DNA of 64,000 nucleotides from an uncultured Eubacteriales bacterium (lineage in GTDB: Bacteria > Bacillota > Clostridia > Christensenellales > Borkfalkiaceae), in the NCBI GenBank assembly GCA_958421945.1, contig CATZMZ010000002.1:62001-126000 (forward strand), given 5' to 3'. Positions within the stretch are counted from its first letter, which is position 1. Every line of letters begins with the position of its first letter. The notes below the pieces were generated by a model. It worked only from the letters and a program-made list of their open reading frames with translations. It made no database searches and had not been told where the DNA came from. Shown here piece after piece: positions 8,028 through 16,667 of this stretch. The translations under genes and the position numbers were made by a program.

Positions 8028-9839
8028 ATGTCGATTGATAGTAAAAAAATCAGGAATTTTTGCATAGTGGCGCATATCGACCACGGAAAAAGCACGCTTG
8101 CGGACAGGCTTATGGAAAGAACGGGGCAGGTTTCCGAGCGGGATATGGAGGAACAGCTTTTAGACTCTATGGATTTGGAGCGGGAGCGCGGCATAACGAT
8201 TAAGCTTACGCCCGTCCGCATGTTTTATAAATCAAAGGACGGCGACGAGTACGTTTTCAATCTCATAGACACGCCCGGTCACGTGGACTTTACTTACGAA
8301 GTGTCGCGGTCGCTTAAAGCCTGCGAAGGCGCGATTTTAATCGTGGACGCAACTCAGGGCGTGCAGGCGCAAACCCTCGCGAACGCATATCTCGCGCTCG
8401 ATAACGACCTCGAAATCATGCCGGTCATCAATAAAATGGACCTCGCCTCCGCAAACCCCGACGAGGCGGCGGAGGAAATCGAAACGATACTCGGCATAGA
8501 CGCGTCCGACGCGCCGAGAATATCCGCCAAATCGGGGCTTAACGTGGACGACGTTTTAGAGCAAATTGTTCATAAAATTCCCGCGCCGGACGGCGAGCGG
8601 AACGCGCCGCTGAAAGCGTTGATTTTCGACAGTTTTTACGATAATTTCAAGGGGGTTATATGCTTCGTCAGGATTAAAGACGGGACGGTTAAGGTCGGCA
8701 CGCGCATTAAACCTTTTATGTCGGGTAAAACGTTCACGGTAACGGAAGTGGGCGTATTTTCGCCGAAAATGACGCCGACCGCAGAGCTTTCCGCGGGCGA
8801 AGTCGGGTATATCGCGGCAAGCGTTAAAAGCATAGAGGACACGGAGGTGGGCGATACGCTCACGGACGCGGACAACCCCGCGAAAGAGCCGCTTCCCGGT
8901 TATAAAAAAGCGTTGCCGATGGTCTTTTCGGGCGTGTTCCCGCTCGACGGCAGCAAATTCAACGACCTTAAAGACGCGCTGTTAAAGCTTAAATTAAACG
9001 ACGCGGCGTTATCGATAGAGCCGGACAATTCGGTTGCGCTCGGCTTCGGGTTCAGATGCGGATTTTTGGGGCTTTTGCATATGGACGTTATTCAGGAACG
9101 CATAGAGCGCGAGTTCAATCTCGAAATAATAACTACCGCGCCGTCCGTTTCTTATAAGGTTTACAAGACGGACGGGACTATGCTCGTCGTGGAAAACCCC
9201 ACGCACCTGCCGCCCGTTACCGAAATCGCGTATATGGAAGAACCGATTATCAACGCGCAGATTTTCACCCCGCCCGAATTCGTCGGGCCGATTATGGAAC
9301 TGTGTCAGTATAAACGCGGCGTTTATAAGGACATGGTGTACCTCGACAAAAGGCGTGTTCAGCTTAAATATACCCTTCCGCTTAACGAAATTATTTACGA
9401 TTTCTTCGACCAGCTTAAATCCCGCACGAAAGGTTACGCCTCGCTCGATTACGAAATCGCGGGGTACGAGAAAAGCGACCTCGTCAAGCTCGATATGCTG
9501 TTAAACGGCGACGTGTGCGACGCGCTTTCCATTATCGTGCATAAGGATAAGGCTTACGAGCGCGGCAGACAGATTGCCGAACGCCTTAAAGACGTTATCC
9601 CGCGTCAGATGTTCGAAATACCCATTCAGGCGGCTGTCGGCGGCAAAATCATCGCGAGAGAAACGGTTAAAGCGTACAGAAAAGACGTTCTTGCCAAGTG
9701 TTACGGCGGCGACGTTACCAGAAAGAAAAAGCTTCTCGAAAAACAGAAAGAGGGCAAAAAGAAAATGCGTTCCATCGGCTCGGTAGAAATCCCGTCCGAG
9801 GCGTTTATAGAAATTCTTAAAACCGACAACGACAAGTAA
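8028..9839 (+). CDS. lepA: Elongation factor 4 (LepA) GTPase
   Basis: LepA/EF4 is a ribosome-associated translational GTPase thought to act on stalled or immature ribosomes. At 603 aa the length is normal. All G motifs are canonical: [10 protein letters not shown] (G1), RERGITIKL (G2), DTPGHVDF (G3) and NKMD (G4). The LepA-specific C-terminal domain ends with [33 protein letters not shown], near-invariant in the family. ATG 8028 lacks a strong Shine-Dalgarno sequence. hemW follows after ten bases, the usual lepA-hemW order of Bacillota. Confidence 0.97.
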   Translation: MSIDSKKIRNFCIVAHIDHGKSTLADRLMERTGQVSERDMEEQLLDSMDLERERGITIKLTPVRMFYKSKDGDEYVFNLIDTPGHVDFTYEVSRSLKACEGAILIVDATQGVQAQTLANAYLALDNDLEIMPVINKMDLASANPDEAAEEIETILGIDASDAPRISAKSGLNVDDVLEQIVHKIPAPDGERNAPLKALIFDSFYDNFKGVICFVRIKDGTVKVGTRIKPFMSGKTFTVTEVGVFSPKMTPTAELSAGEVGYIAASVKSIEDTEVGDTLTDADNPAKEPLPGYKKALPMVFSGVFPLDGSKFNDLKDALLKLKLNDAALSIEPDNSVALGFGFRCGFLGLLHMDVIQERIEREFNLEIITTAPSVSYKVYKTDGTMLVVENPTHLPPVTEIAYMEEPIINAQIFTPPEFVGPIMELCQYKRGVYKDMVYLDKRRVQLKYTLPLNEIIYDFFDQLKSRTKGYASLDYEIAGYEKSDLVKLDMLLNGDVCDALSIIVHKDKAYERGRQIAERLKDVIPRQMFEIPIQAAVGGKIIARETVKAYRKDVLAKCYGGDVTRKKKLLEKQKEGKKKMRSIGSVEIPSEAFIEILKTDNDK

Positions 9840-9848
9840 GGGGGCGTT

Positions 9849-10958
9849 ATGAGCGGAATTTATATTCACGTGCCGTTTTGCAAAAGCAAATGCACGTATT
9901 GCGACTTCGCCTCTTTCCCGAAAGAAACGGGCAAAGCGGAAAGCTATTTCGCGTGTCTTTACCGCGAGTTAAAGGGGCGCGCGCTGACCGTTAAGGATAA
10001 GACGTTCGATACCGTATATATAGGCGGCGGCACTCCGTCGGTCGTCCCCGCAAGCTATATCGCGGGCGCGCTGAAACAGGTTAAAAACTGTTTTAAGCTG
10101 TCCGAAAATCCCGAAATCACGATAGAAATTAACCCCGGCACGGTGGACGAGGAGAAAATCAAGGCGTATAAAGCCGCCGGCGTAAACCGTTTTTCGGTGG
10201 GATTGCAAACGGGCTTCGACGAACAGCTTAAAAGGCTTAACCGCGTTCATACGGCAAAGGATTTTCTGCTTTGCGCGAACATGCTTAAAGGTGAAAACGT
10301 AAGCGCGGATATTCTTATCGGGCTTCACGGGCAGACGGCGGCGCAGGTAAGAAAAACCGCCGAACTTGCAATCGCGGGCGGCGTTAGTCATATTTCCGTT
10401 TACGCGCTTACGCCCGAGGTCGGCACGCCTATTTACACCGACTACTTAAACGGCGAGCTGCTATCCGACGACGAGGTTGCCGATATTTACGACGATATAC
10501 GCGCGTTTCTTAAAGAAAAGGGGTTTAACCGTTACGAGGTGTCCAACTTTGCGAAAGCGGGGTTTGAGAGCAGACACAACCTTAACTACTGGCGGCGCGG
10601 CGAATATCTGGGCGTCGGCGTGTCTGCCTCTTCCTTTATTAACGGCAGAAGATTTACCAACGTTTACTCGATTGACGAATACGTAAACGCCGTCATCTGT
10701 AACAGAGCGCCCGAAATTTCGTCGGAAGAAATAACGGGCGAGGACGCGCGCTTCGAAAGCGTTATGCTTGCGCTTCGCACGGAGGAAGGGTTAAACGTTA
10801 AAAAGTTCAACGCGGAATTTTCCTGCGACTTTTTCGCCGAGTATAAAGCCGCGTTAAAAAACAAGGGCAAATATCTTGACGTTACCCCCGAACGCGTAAA
10901 AATCAAAGACGAATTTCTTTACGTTCAGAACGATATAATTCTGGAATTTATGAAATAA
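9849..10958 (+). CDS. hemW: HemW-like radical SAM protein (heme chaperone family)
   Basis: This 369-aa radical SAM enzyme carries the [4Fe-4S] motif CKSKCTYCDF at residues 10-19, followed by YIGGGTPSVV. HemW proteins resemble coproporphyrinogen III oxidase HemN but are regarded as heme-insertion factors. The four-residue CxxxCxxCxF form, the short N-terminus and the lepA neighbourhood fit HemW rather than HemN. No heme genes are visible nearby, so the physiological role here is open. A GGGGG ribosome binding site precedes the ATG. Confidence 0.9.
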   Translation: MSGIYIHVPFCKSKCTYCDFASFPKETGKAESYFACLYRELKGRALTVKDKTFDTVYIGGGTPSVVPASYIAGALKQVKNCFKLSENPEITIEINPGTVDEEKIKAYKAAGVNRFSVGLQTGFDEQLKRLNRVHTAKDFLLCANMLKGENVSADILIGLHGQTAAQVRKTAELAIAGGVSHISVYALTPEVGTPIYTDYLNGELLSDDEVADIYDDIRAFLKEKGFNRYEVSNFAKAGFESRHNLNYWRRGEYLGVGVSASSFINGRRFTNVYSIDEYVNAVICNRAPEISSEEITGEDARFESVMLALRTEEGLNVKKFNAEFSCDFFAEYKAALKNKGKYLDVTPERVKIKDEFLYVQNDIILEFMK

Positions 10959-10988
10959 TCATAAAAATACCGCGTGACGATACCGCGC

Positions 10989-11024
10989 GCCGCCGCCGAT
11001 TTTCAATCGGCGGCGGCTTTTTTT
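10989..11024 (+). terminator. Intrinsic terminator of lepA-hemW
   Basis: A 13-base stem (10989-11001 with 11005-11017), rich in GCC repeats, is followed by seven T residues at 11018-11024. Confidence 0.9.
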
Positions 11025-11096
11025 GTCAAAATCTTGCGTTTTTCGCTTAAAAATGCCTTTAAATCCGCGTTTAACGCGTGCTAAACTTTATATGCT

Positions 11097-11103
11097 TGCC
11101 GAA
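11097..11103 (+). promoter_or_regulatory. Possible Spo0A box upstream of spoIIGA
   Basis: TGCCGAA at 11097-11103 matches the Spo0A core TGNCGAA and lies five bases upstream of a TAATAT that could be a -10 box (11108-11113). In B. subtilis the spoIIG promoter is activated by Spo0A; a single 7-mer is weak evidence. Confidence 0.3.
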
Positions 11104-11194
11104 AGTGTAATATGCGCGGACAAAAACCGATAGCTTACGGAAAGGATTAGGCAATTAACGGCGGAGGTACGGCGGAAAGCGTGGCAAAGAGTGT

Positions 11195-12001
11195 ATGACG
11201 GTTTATATCGAATACGTTATTCTCGATAACGTCGTTATCGATTATTTTTTACTTAAAGCGGCGCACAAAATCGGCGGCGTAACGGCTAAAAATTCAAGAA
11301 CGCTGTTCGTCTCGTTTCTCGGCGCGGCTGTCGCGCTGACCGTTCCGCTGCTGCAAAACGCGCCCGTCGTTCTTTTCGCGGTTAAAATCCTGTCGGGTTT
11401 TCTGCTCGTCGCGCTGTCCGCCTCGTTTCGTTCGGCAAAAGAATATTTTTTAACCGCCGCGGCGTTCCTGCTCGTAACGTTTCTGACGGGCGGCGCGCTC
11501 ACCGCGCTTTTCGACGCGCTCGAAATCCCGAACTCGTCCGAAATCTCCGTCGCGCTCGTGTTTTTGCCCGCGCTCGCCGTAATAAAAGCGGTTACCGCCG
11601 CGATTAAGGTTATTTACAGGCGCAAAACGGTGCGTGCGTTTTTGTATAATATTACCCTTTCGCTTAACGGAAACAACGTGGAGGCGGCAGGCTTTCTCGA
11701 TACCGGCAACGGCGTTTACGACGGCGATTCCCCCGTGATTTTTTGCGACAAACGGCTTGCCCGAAGGCTTGTTTTTTCCCCAAATTTCAAGCCTGCGCCG
11801 CTGAAAAGGTTAAGCGTTTCCACCGTCAACGGCGAAGAATATAAATTATGTTTTAAAATCGACCGACTGGTGATATATACCGACGATTTGCCGAATATAT
11901 TTAATAACGTAACCGTTTGCGTTGCGAGCGAAGGCTTCGGCACGGGGTACGACGTTATCCTGCACCCAGCGCTGTTCGATCGAAAACGCGGCGCGGCTTA
12001 A
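11195..12001 (+). CDS. spoIIGA: Sigma-E processing peptidase SpoIIGA
   Basis: SpoIIGA is the membrane-bound aspartyl protease that cleaves pro-sigma-E in the mother cell after asymmetric division. The first 140 residues contain five hydrophobic segments (starting VYIEYVILDNVVIDYFLLK), followed by a cytoplasmic retropepsin-like domain. The active-site motif is F-L-D-T-G-N with the catalytic Asp at residue 169. At 268 aa it is slightly shorter than the B. subtilis enzyme (about 309 aa). It lies 41 bases upstream of its substrate gene sigE, the conserved arrangement. The ribosome binding site is weak (AAAGAG). Confidence 0.93.
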   Translation: MTVYIEYVILDNVVIDYFLLKAAHKIGGVTAKNSRTLFVSFLGAAVALTVPLLQNAPVVLFAVKILSGFLLVALSASFRSAKEYFLTAAAFLLVTFLTGGALTALFDALEIPNSSEISVALVFLPALAVIKAVTAAIKVIYRRKTVRAFLYNITLSLNGNNVEAAGFLDTGNGVYDGDSPVIFCDKRLARRLVFSPNFKPAPLKRLSVSTVNGEEYKLCFKIDRLVIYTDDLPNIFNNVTVCVASEGFGTGYDVILHPALFDRKRGAA

Positions 12002-12042
12002 CGGTTTTGCACGCGATAAAATGAGCTTTCAAGGAGATTGTT

Positions 12043-12753
12043 ATGTTTGCCGAAATAATGAATAAACTTAAAAAACTGTTAAAAAAGCTTTCCCTTTCGG
12101 AAAATTTGTTAAGATACATAAACGGGGGCGAGGTTTTGCCGTCCCCGTTCACCGCGGAGGAGGAGTCCGCACTCGTTGCGAAAATGGAGAACGGCGACGA
12201 AACCGTTAAGGACGAGCTGGTAGAACATAATTTAAGGCTCGTCGTGTATATCGCGCGCCGCTTTCAGAATACGGGCGTGGATTTGGACGACCTTATTTCC
12301 GTCGGAACGATAGGGCTTATAAAAGCGGTAAGCTCCTTTTCGTCCGGCAAAAGCGTTAAGCTTGCCACTTTTGCTTCGCGGTGTATAGAAAACGAAATTT
12401 TAATGCACCTGCGCCGAACGGTTAAGCTTAAAAACGAGGTATCTTTCGACGAACCGCTTAACACCGACGGCGACGGTAACGAGCTGGTGCTTGCGGACGT
12501 TATGGGTACGGATTCGGACGCGGTGTATAAGCGCATAGAAAACGGAGTGGAATCGGAGCTGTTAAAGCAGGCTTTAAGCAAGCTTAACGAGCGAGAAAAA
12601 GAGATTATGGAAATGCGTTACGGTCTGAACGGCGAGGACGAAAAAACCCAAAGGGAAGTCGCGGCGACGTTAGGCATATCGCAGTCTTACATATCGCGGT
12701 TAGAGAAAAAAATAATCGGCAGATTAAAAAAGGAATTCGCCAAAATGTCGTGA
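12043..12753 (+). CDS. sigE: Sporulation sigma factor sigma-E precursor
   Basis: Sigma-E directs the early mother-cell programme. The protein (236 aa) has a basic, amphipathic pro-sequence in its first 25-30 residues ([19 protein letters not shown]), the expected target of SpoIIGA. Region 2 ([30 protein letters not shown]) follows, with the -10 recognition segment [16 protein letters not shown]. Region 4 reads [21 protein letters not shown]. An AAGGAG ribosome binding site lies nine bases upstream. The following hairpin at 12785-12810 separates it from sigG. Confidence 0.95.
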   Translation: MFAEIMNKLKKLLKKLSLSENLLRYINGGEVLPSPFTAEEESALVAKMENGDETVKDELVEHNLRLVVYIARRFQNTGVDLDDLISVGTIGLIKAVSSFSSGKSVKLATFASRCIENEILMHLRRTVKLKNEVSFDEPLNTDGDGNELVLADVMGTDSDAVYKRIENGVESELLKQALSKLNEREKEIMEMRYGLNGEDEKTQREVAATLGISQSYISRLEKKIIGRLKKEFAKMS

Positions 12754-12784
12754 TTTAACGGCTATATCGAGCAATTAAGGGTGT

Positions 12785-12810
12785 GCGCGGCGGAAATTTT
12801 TACGCCGCGC
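12785..12810. terminator. GC hairpin between sigE and sigG
   Basis: An eight-base perfect stem (12785-12792 with 12803-12810). No T-run follows, so termination is uncertain; it may allow partial read-through. Confidence 0.35.
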
Positions 12811-12831
12811 GTATAAAAATTTCGCGGTGGT

Positions 12832-12861
12832 GCATACTTATCGAATATCCCCGGTTTTATT
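12832..12861 (+). promoter_or_regulatory. Candidate sigma-F promoter of sigG
   Basis: GCATA at 12832-12836 and GGTTTTATT at 12853-12861 are separated by 16 bases. This matches the sigma-F pattern G-Y-A/T-T-A, 16 bases, GGnnAnAnT with one mismatch. The predicted start is about 12868, just before the AGGGGGAT ribosome binding site. Known biology agrees: sigG is first transcribed by sigma-F in the forespore. Confidence 0.45.
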
Positions 12862-12882
12862 GCGTACATAAGGGGGATTTCA

Positions 12883-13656
12883 ATGAGTAAAGTCGTAATT
12901 TGCGGCGTGGATACATCTACGCTTCCGAAAATAACCGAAAAACAGTCCGCGGAACTGCTTAAACGCATCGCCTGCGGCGACGAGAACGCGAGAGAAGAAT
13001 TCATAGTTTCTAATATGCGGCTGGTCCTGTCGGTTATCAAGCGATTCTGGGCGAAAAAAGCTAATTCAGACGACGTTTTTCAAGCGGGAATGATAGGATT
13101 GTTAAAGGCAGTTGACAACTTTAACCTGTCCGTCGGGGTAAAATTTTCCACTTACGCCGTACCTATGATAATAGGAGAGATTAAACGCCTTTTGCGCGAC
13201 GGCAATTCTCTGCGAATTTCCCGTTCTATTCGCGACACGGCATATCAGGCGTTAAAAACGCGCGAGGAGCTTGAAAAAAAAGACGAGGACGCTTCGCTTG
13301 AAAAAATAGCGGACGAAATGCACGTCGCGCTGTCGGAAGTGGTTTATTGTTTAGACGCCATTTCAGACACGGTATCCCTTTACGACCCCGTTTACAGCAA
13401 AAACGGCGACGAACTTCTGCTTTTAGATCAACTCGGCGACGAAAAAAATACGGACGAAAGCTGGACGGAAAAGGTTGCGCTCGACAGTGCCCTTAACAAG
13501 CTTAAAGGCAGAGAAAAAAAGATAATTTATTTAAGGTATTTCGAGGGAAAAACTCAAACGGAAATTTCTTCCGAGGTGGGTCTTTCGCAAGCGCAGGTGT
13601 CGCGGCTTGAAAAAAACGCCCTTTCCGCTATCAGAACGTCTATTTCCACCGTGTAA
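12883..13656 (+). CDS. sigG: Sporulation sigma factor sigma-G
   Basis: Sigma-G controls late forespore genes. The N-terminus KVVICGVDTSTLPKIT matches the sigma-G hallmark (ICGVDTS-LP). Region 2 reads VSNMRLVLSVIKRF and DDVFQAGMIGLLKAVDNFNLS, then FSTYAVPMIIGEIKRLLRD. Region 4 ends in EISSEVGLSQAQVSRLEK. At 257 aa the length is typical. The gene follows sigE by 130 bases, preserving the spoIIGA-sigE-sigG order, and has an AGGGGGAT ribosome binding site. Confidence 0.96.
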   Translation: MSKVVICGVDTSTLPKITEKQSAELLKRIACGDENAREEFIVSNMRLVLSVIKRFWAKKANSDDVFQAGMIGLLKAVDNFNLSVGVKFSTYAVPMIIGEIKRLLRDGNSLRISRSIRDTAYQALKTREELEKKDEDASLEKIADEMHVALSEVVYCLDAISDTVSLYDPVYSKNGDELLLLDQLGDEKNTDESWTEKVALDSALNKLKGREKKIIYLRYFEGKTQTEISSEVGLSQAQVSRLEKNALSAIRTSISTV

Positions 13657-13696
13657 AACAGCAACGGTTTTAAAAATTATTAACGAAAACACTCCG

Positions 13697-13726
13697 CGCC
13701 GCCGAAGGCTTATGACTTCGGCGGCG
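13697..13726 (+). terminator. Probable terminator of sigG
   Basis: An 11-base perfect stem (13697-13707 with 13716-13726) and eight-base loop, followed by TAAATTTT, a weak U-rich stretch. Confidence 0.6.
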
Positions 13727-13753
13727 TAAATTTTAAAACCGCTCGGGTTTTTC

Positions 13754-13783
13754 GAATATCCGAGGCGGGGCGCGGCATATTAT
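13754..13783 (+). promoter_or_regulatory. Candidate sigma-E promoter of ylmC, predicted leaderless
   Basis: GAATATC at 13754-13760 and CATATTAT at 13776-13783 are 15 bases apart. This resembles the sigma-E consensus kmATATt, 14-15 bases, CATAcaAT. The predicted start (about 13790) is two bases before the ATG at 13792. Confidence 0.5.
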
Positions 13784-13791
13784 ATATTACT

Positions 13792-14223
13792 ATGATTCTA
13801 TCTTTTAATCAGCTGAAAAAAAGAGACGTCGTAAACGTCGCAGACGGAAGAAATTTCGGCAGTATCACCGATTTGTCGCTTGATTTTCCCAAAGGCGTTT
13901 TAACGGGCGTTTACGTTCTTGCGCGCAAAAGGAAATGGTTTTTAAAGTTTTTCGATAAAAACACGCTGTTTATCCCCGAAAAGAACATTATAAAAATCGG
14001 CGGCGACGTTATTCTGGTGGACCTTCGTTGCGGCGAAACGTGCGAAACTTCCGTCAACTTAAACAAGCCGCACCCGCCCGCGCCGCCGAAGCCGCCGCAC
14101 CCCGTTCCGCCTTGCCCGCCGCCTTGTCCTCCTTCGTGTTCGCCTTGCGAGCCGTTTTCGCCCTCTCCGCGTGAACAGGGGTTTTCCGACGTTGCTGATC
14201 GAATCGATTTAAGCGATTATTAG
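13792..14223 (+). CDS. ylmC: YlmC/YmxH-family PRC-barrel sporulation protein with proline/cysteine-rich tail
   Basis: Residues 1-78 form a PRC-barrel of the YlmC/YmxH type: SFNQLKKRDVVNVADGRNFGSITDLSLDF, then the barrel strands to IIKIGGDVILVDL. The position right after sigG is conserved in Clostridia. YlmC family members are usually about 80-90 residues. This one adds about 55, including a tail (91-127) of proline-rich HPPAPPKPP-like units with four cysteines (C108, C112, C116, C119), then an acidic end. The tail could be extended and disulfide- or metal-linked, perhaps at the spore surface; that is inference. No Shine-Dalgarno sequence precedes the ATG. Confidence 0.8.
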   Translation: MILSFNQLKKRDVVNVADGRNFGSITDLSLDFPKGVLTGVYVLARKRKWFLKFFDKNTLFIPEKNIIKIGGDVILVDLRCGETCETSVNLNKPHPPAPPKPPHPVPPCPPPCPPSCSPCEPFSPSPREQGFSDVADRIDLSDY

Positions 14224-14360
14224 TCTTTAAGCAAGGTGAAGAGACAAATAAAAACAACAAGATATTTCTTAAAGGGAAAGACTTTTTGCAAAATAAATTG
14301 CCGACAACAAAAAAATACGCTTTTCGATAGCCGTAATTCGCCGCCAAGTTCACGGAACAA

Positions 14361-14390
14361 AAAAATTTCGGTCTTCGGACGGAAATTTTT
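14361..14390 (+). terminator. UUCG-capped hairpin after ylmC
   Basis: A stem (14361-14369 with 14382-14390) continues as GTC-TTCG-GAC after one G-G mismatch, giving a stable TTCG tetraloop. Its A/T-rich arms give T-runs on both strands. It lies just upstream of the next promoter. Confidence 0.55.
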
Positions 14391-14398
14391 AAAAATTC

Positions 14399-14427
14399 TT
14401 GAAATATTATTATATTTATAGTATAAT
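14399..14427 (+). promoter_or_regulatory. Sigma-A promoter of the EF-G-like gene
   Basis: TTGAAA at 14399-14404, 17 bases, TATAAT at 14422-14427. The predicted start is about 14434 and the leader about 65 bases. Confidence 0.75.
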
Positions 14428-14498
14428 AAAAATACAGTAATCCCGTGGCGGAATATTCAGCGTAAATCGGGGCAAAAATTTATGGGGGATTTCTTAAT

Positions 14499-16562
14499 AT
14501 GAGTAAATTTACTGCGGAAAACATCAGAAACGTTGCGATTATCGGGCATAGCGGAGAGGGAAAAACGTCTCTCGCGGAAGCTATGCTTTTTAACGGCAAG
14601 ACTACGGACAGGCTCGGCAATACCGCCGATAAAAACACCGTTATGGACTTTGACGAGCAAGAGCTTGCGCGCGGGATATCCATTTCGCTCGCTTGCGCTT
14701 ACACCGTTTGGGAAGGCGTTAAAATAAATATCATAGACGTTCCCGGGTTTTTCGATTTCGAAGGCGAATTTCAGGAAGCGATGCGCGCGGTGGGTTCTGC
14801 CGTTCTCGTTGCCGAAGCAAACGGGCAGGTGTCCGTCGGTGCGGAAAAAGCGGTCGAATACTGCCTTAACAACCACGTTCCGCTTATGATTTTTATAAAC
14901 GGTATCGACAAGGAAAACGCCGATTACGTTAAAACGGTAGAAGCGTTCCGCGCGTTATACGGCAAAAAAATCGCCACTATGCACGCGCCTATTTTAAGGG
15001 ACGGCAAAATGAAAGGCTACGTTTCGGTAATTTCGGGCAAGGCTTACGAGTTTACCAAAGGCGGCAGGGTGGAAATTAAAGTTCCCGACGACATGGTGCA
15101 GGGAATAGAGCTTCTTAAAGCGGGGCTTACCGAGGCAGCGGCGGAAACGAGCGAAGAATTTATAGAAAAATTTTTGGATACGGGCTGGCTTTCCAACGAC
15201 GAAATCATCAAGGGTATTAAACAAGGTCTTTTTTCGGGCGATACTATCCCCGTTATGGGCGGCTCGGCAACGCAGAATCTCGGCGTTATAAATCTTATGA
15301 ACGAAATCGTCGCGATTATGCCGTCGCCTGTGGAAAGAGCGCGCGTGCATTGCGTTCATACGATTAAAAACGAAGAAGGCGGAATTAAATGCGACGTAGA
15401 CACCCCGTTTACTGCACAGGTGTTTAAAACCGTTGCCGACCCGTTCGTCGGTAAGCTTAATATGCTTAGGGTGTTCACGGGGACGCTTAAAAGCGGAATG
15501 ACCGTGCTTAACACGGTTACGGGCGAAAAAGAGCGTATCGGCGGGCTTTATTTAATGAAAGGCAAAAAACAAGAGCCGACCGACGAAATTTGCGCCGGCG
15601 ATATCGGCGCGGTTAATAAGCTTAACAACACGAACACGGGCGATACGCTTACGGACGAAAGTTATCCTATCCGTTACGACCCGATTCCCTTCGCGAAACC
15701 CGTTTTAACGATGGCTATTTCCGCTGCAAAGCGCGGCGAAGAGGATAAGGTTTTCCAAGGTCTTAACCGCTTGCAGGAAGAGGACCCGTCGTTCTCCGTC
15801 GGCAAGGACGTCGAAACGGGCGAAACGGTTATTCGCGGTCAGGGCGAAACGCAGTTAGACGTTCTCTGCAAAAAGCTTAAAAGCAAATTCGGCGCGGAAG
15901 CGGTGCTTGCCGACCCGAAAGTGGCTTACCGCGAAACCATTACCAAATCCGTCGAGGCGGAGGGTAAGCACAAAAAGCAAACGGGCGGTGCGGGACAGTA
16001 CGGCGTCGTTAATATCAGGTTTGAACCGGGCGCGGCCGACGGCGAATTCGAGTTCGTGGACGCGGTCGTGGGCGGCGCAGTTCCCAAGCAGTTTATCCCC
16101 GCGGTCGAAAAGGGGTTAAGAGAGGCAGTTAAAAAAGGCGTTATCGCGGGTTATCCCGTTACCGATATAAAATGTACGCTGTTCGACGGGAAATATCACC
16201 CCGTGGACAGTAAGGAAATAGCGTTCGTTTCGGCTGCGAAACTCGCTTACGACGACGCTTGCCCGCGCGCTAATCCCAAGATTTTAGAACCCGTTTACCT
16301 TTATAAAATTCTTGTTCCCGATAACTTCACGGGCGATATCCTCGGCGATATGAACAAACGCCGCGGCAGAATTCTCGGCATGGAAGCCATCGGCGGCAAA
16401 CAAGAGGTTACTGCGGAAGCCCCGCTTGCCGAAATGCTTAAATACGCTACGGATTTGCGCAGTATGACGCAGGGCAGAGGCAGTTTTACGGGCGAATTCA
16501 TTCGCTACGAGGAAGTTCCGTTCTCCGAACAGGAAAAAATCGTTAAAGCTAAAAATGATTGA
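14499..16562 (+). CDS. Divergent elongation factor G-like GTPase (EF-G2 type)
   Basis: This 687-aa protein keeps the five-domain EF-G layout. The G domain starts at residue 1 and domains II-V follow, with a domain IV segment KHKKQTGGAGQYGVVNIRFEP and ending KYATDLRSMTQGRGSFTGEF. The GTPase motifs diverge from true EF-G: G1 is GHSGEGKT (EF-G has AHIDAGKT), G3 is DVPGF in place of DTPGH so the catalytic histidine is absent, and G4 is NGIDKEN in place of NKMD. These traits match the EF-G2 paralogues known in Actinobacteria and Clostridia, some reported to lack ribosome-stimulated GTPase activity. The canonical fusA is probably elsewhere with rpsL/rpsG/tuf. Function unknown. Confidence 0.85.
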   Translation: MSKFTAENIRNVAIIGHSGEGKTSLAEAMLFNGKTTDRLGNTADKNTVMDFDEQELARGISISLACAYTVWEGVKINIIDVPGFFDFEGEFQEAMRAVGSAVLVAEANGQVSVGAEKAVEYCLNNHVPLMIFINGIDKENADYVKTVEAFRALYGKKIATMHAPILRDGKMKGYVSVISGKAYEFTKGGRVEIKVPDDMVQGIELLKAGLTEAAAETSEEFIEKFLDTGWLSNDEIIKGIKQGLFSGDTIPVMGGSATQNLGVINLMNEIVAIMPSPVERARVHCVHTIKNEEGGIKCDVDTPFTAQVFKTVADPFVGKLNMLRVFTGTLKSGMTVLNTVTGEKERIGGLYLMKGKKQEPTDEICAGDIGAVNKLNNTNTGDTLTDESYPIRYDPIPFAKPVLTMAISAAKRGEEDKVFQGLNRLQEEDPSFSVGKDVETGETVIRGQGETQLDVLCKKLKSKFGAEAVLADPKVAYRETITKSVEAEGKHKKQTGGAGQYGVVNIRFEPGAADGEFEFVDAVVGGAVPKQFIPAVEKGLREAVKKGVIAGYPVTDIKCTLFDGKYHPVDSKEIAFVSAAKLAYDDACPRANPKILEPVYLYKILVPDNFTGDILGDMNKRRGRILGMEAIGGKQEVTAEAPLAEMLKYATDLRSMTQGRGSFTGEFIRYEEVPFSEQEKIVKAKND

Positions 16563-16600
16563 TTGTTAATCGGTTGTTCTGCCGATTACTACGTCGGCAA

Positions 16601-16630
16601 CGCGGCGGAAGGCTACGCCTTTCCGCCGCG
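16601..16630. terminator. GC hairpin between EF-G2-like gene and pfkB gene
   Basis: A perfect 10-base stem (16601-16610 with 16621-16630) whose loop can extend the pairing with GGC/GCC and a bulged T. No T-run follows. It sits about 20 bases upstream of the next gene's ribosome binding site and could equally be a leader element. Confidence 0.4.
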
Positions 16631-16667
16631 AAGCACGAATTTATATAATAACAGGAGTTTTTCTTTT

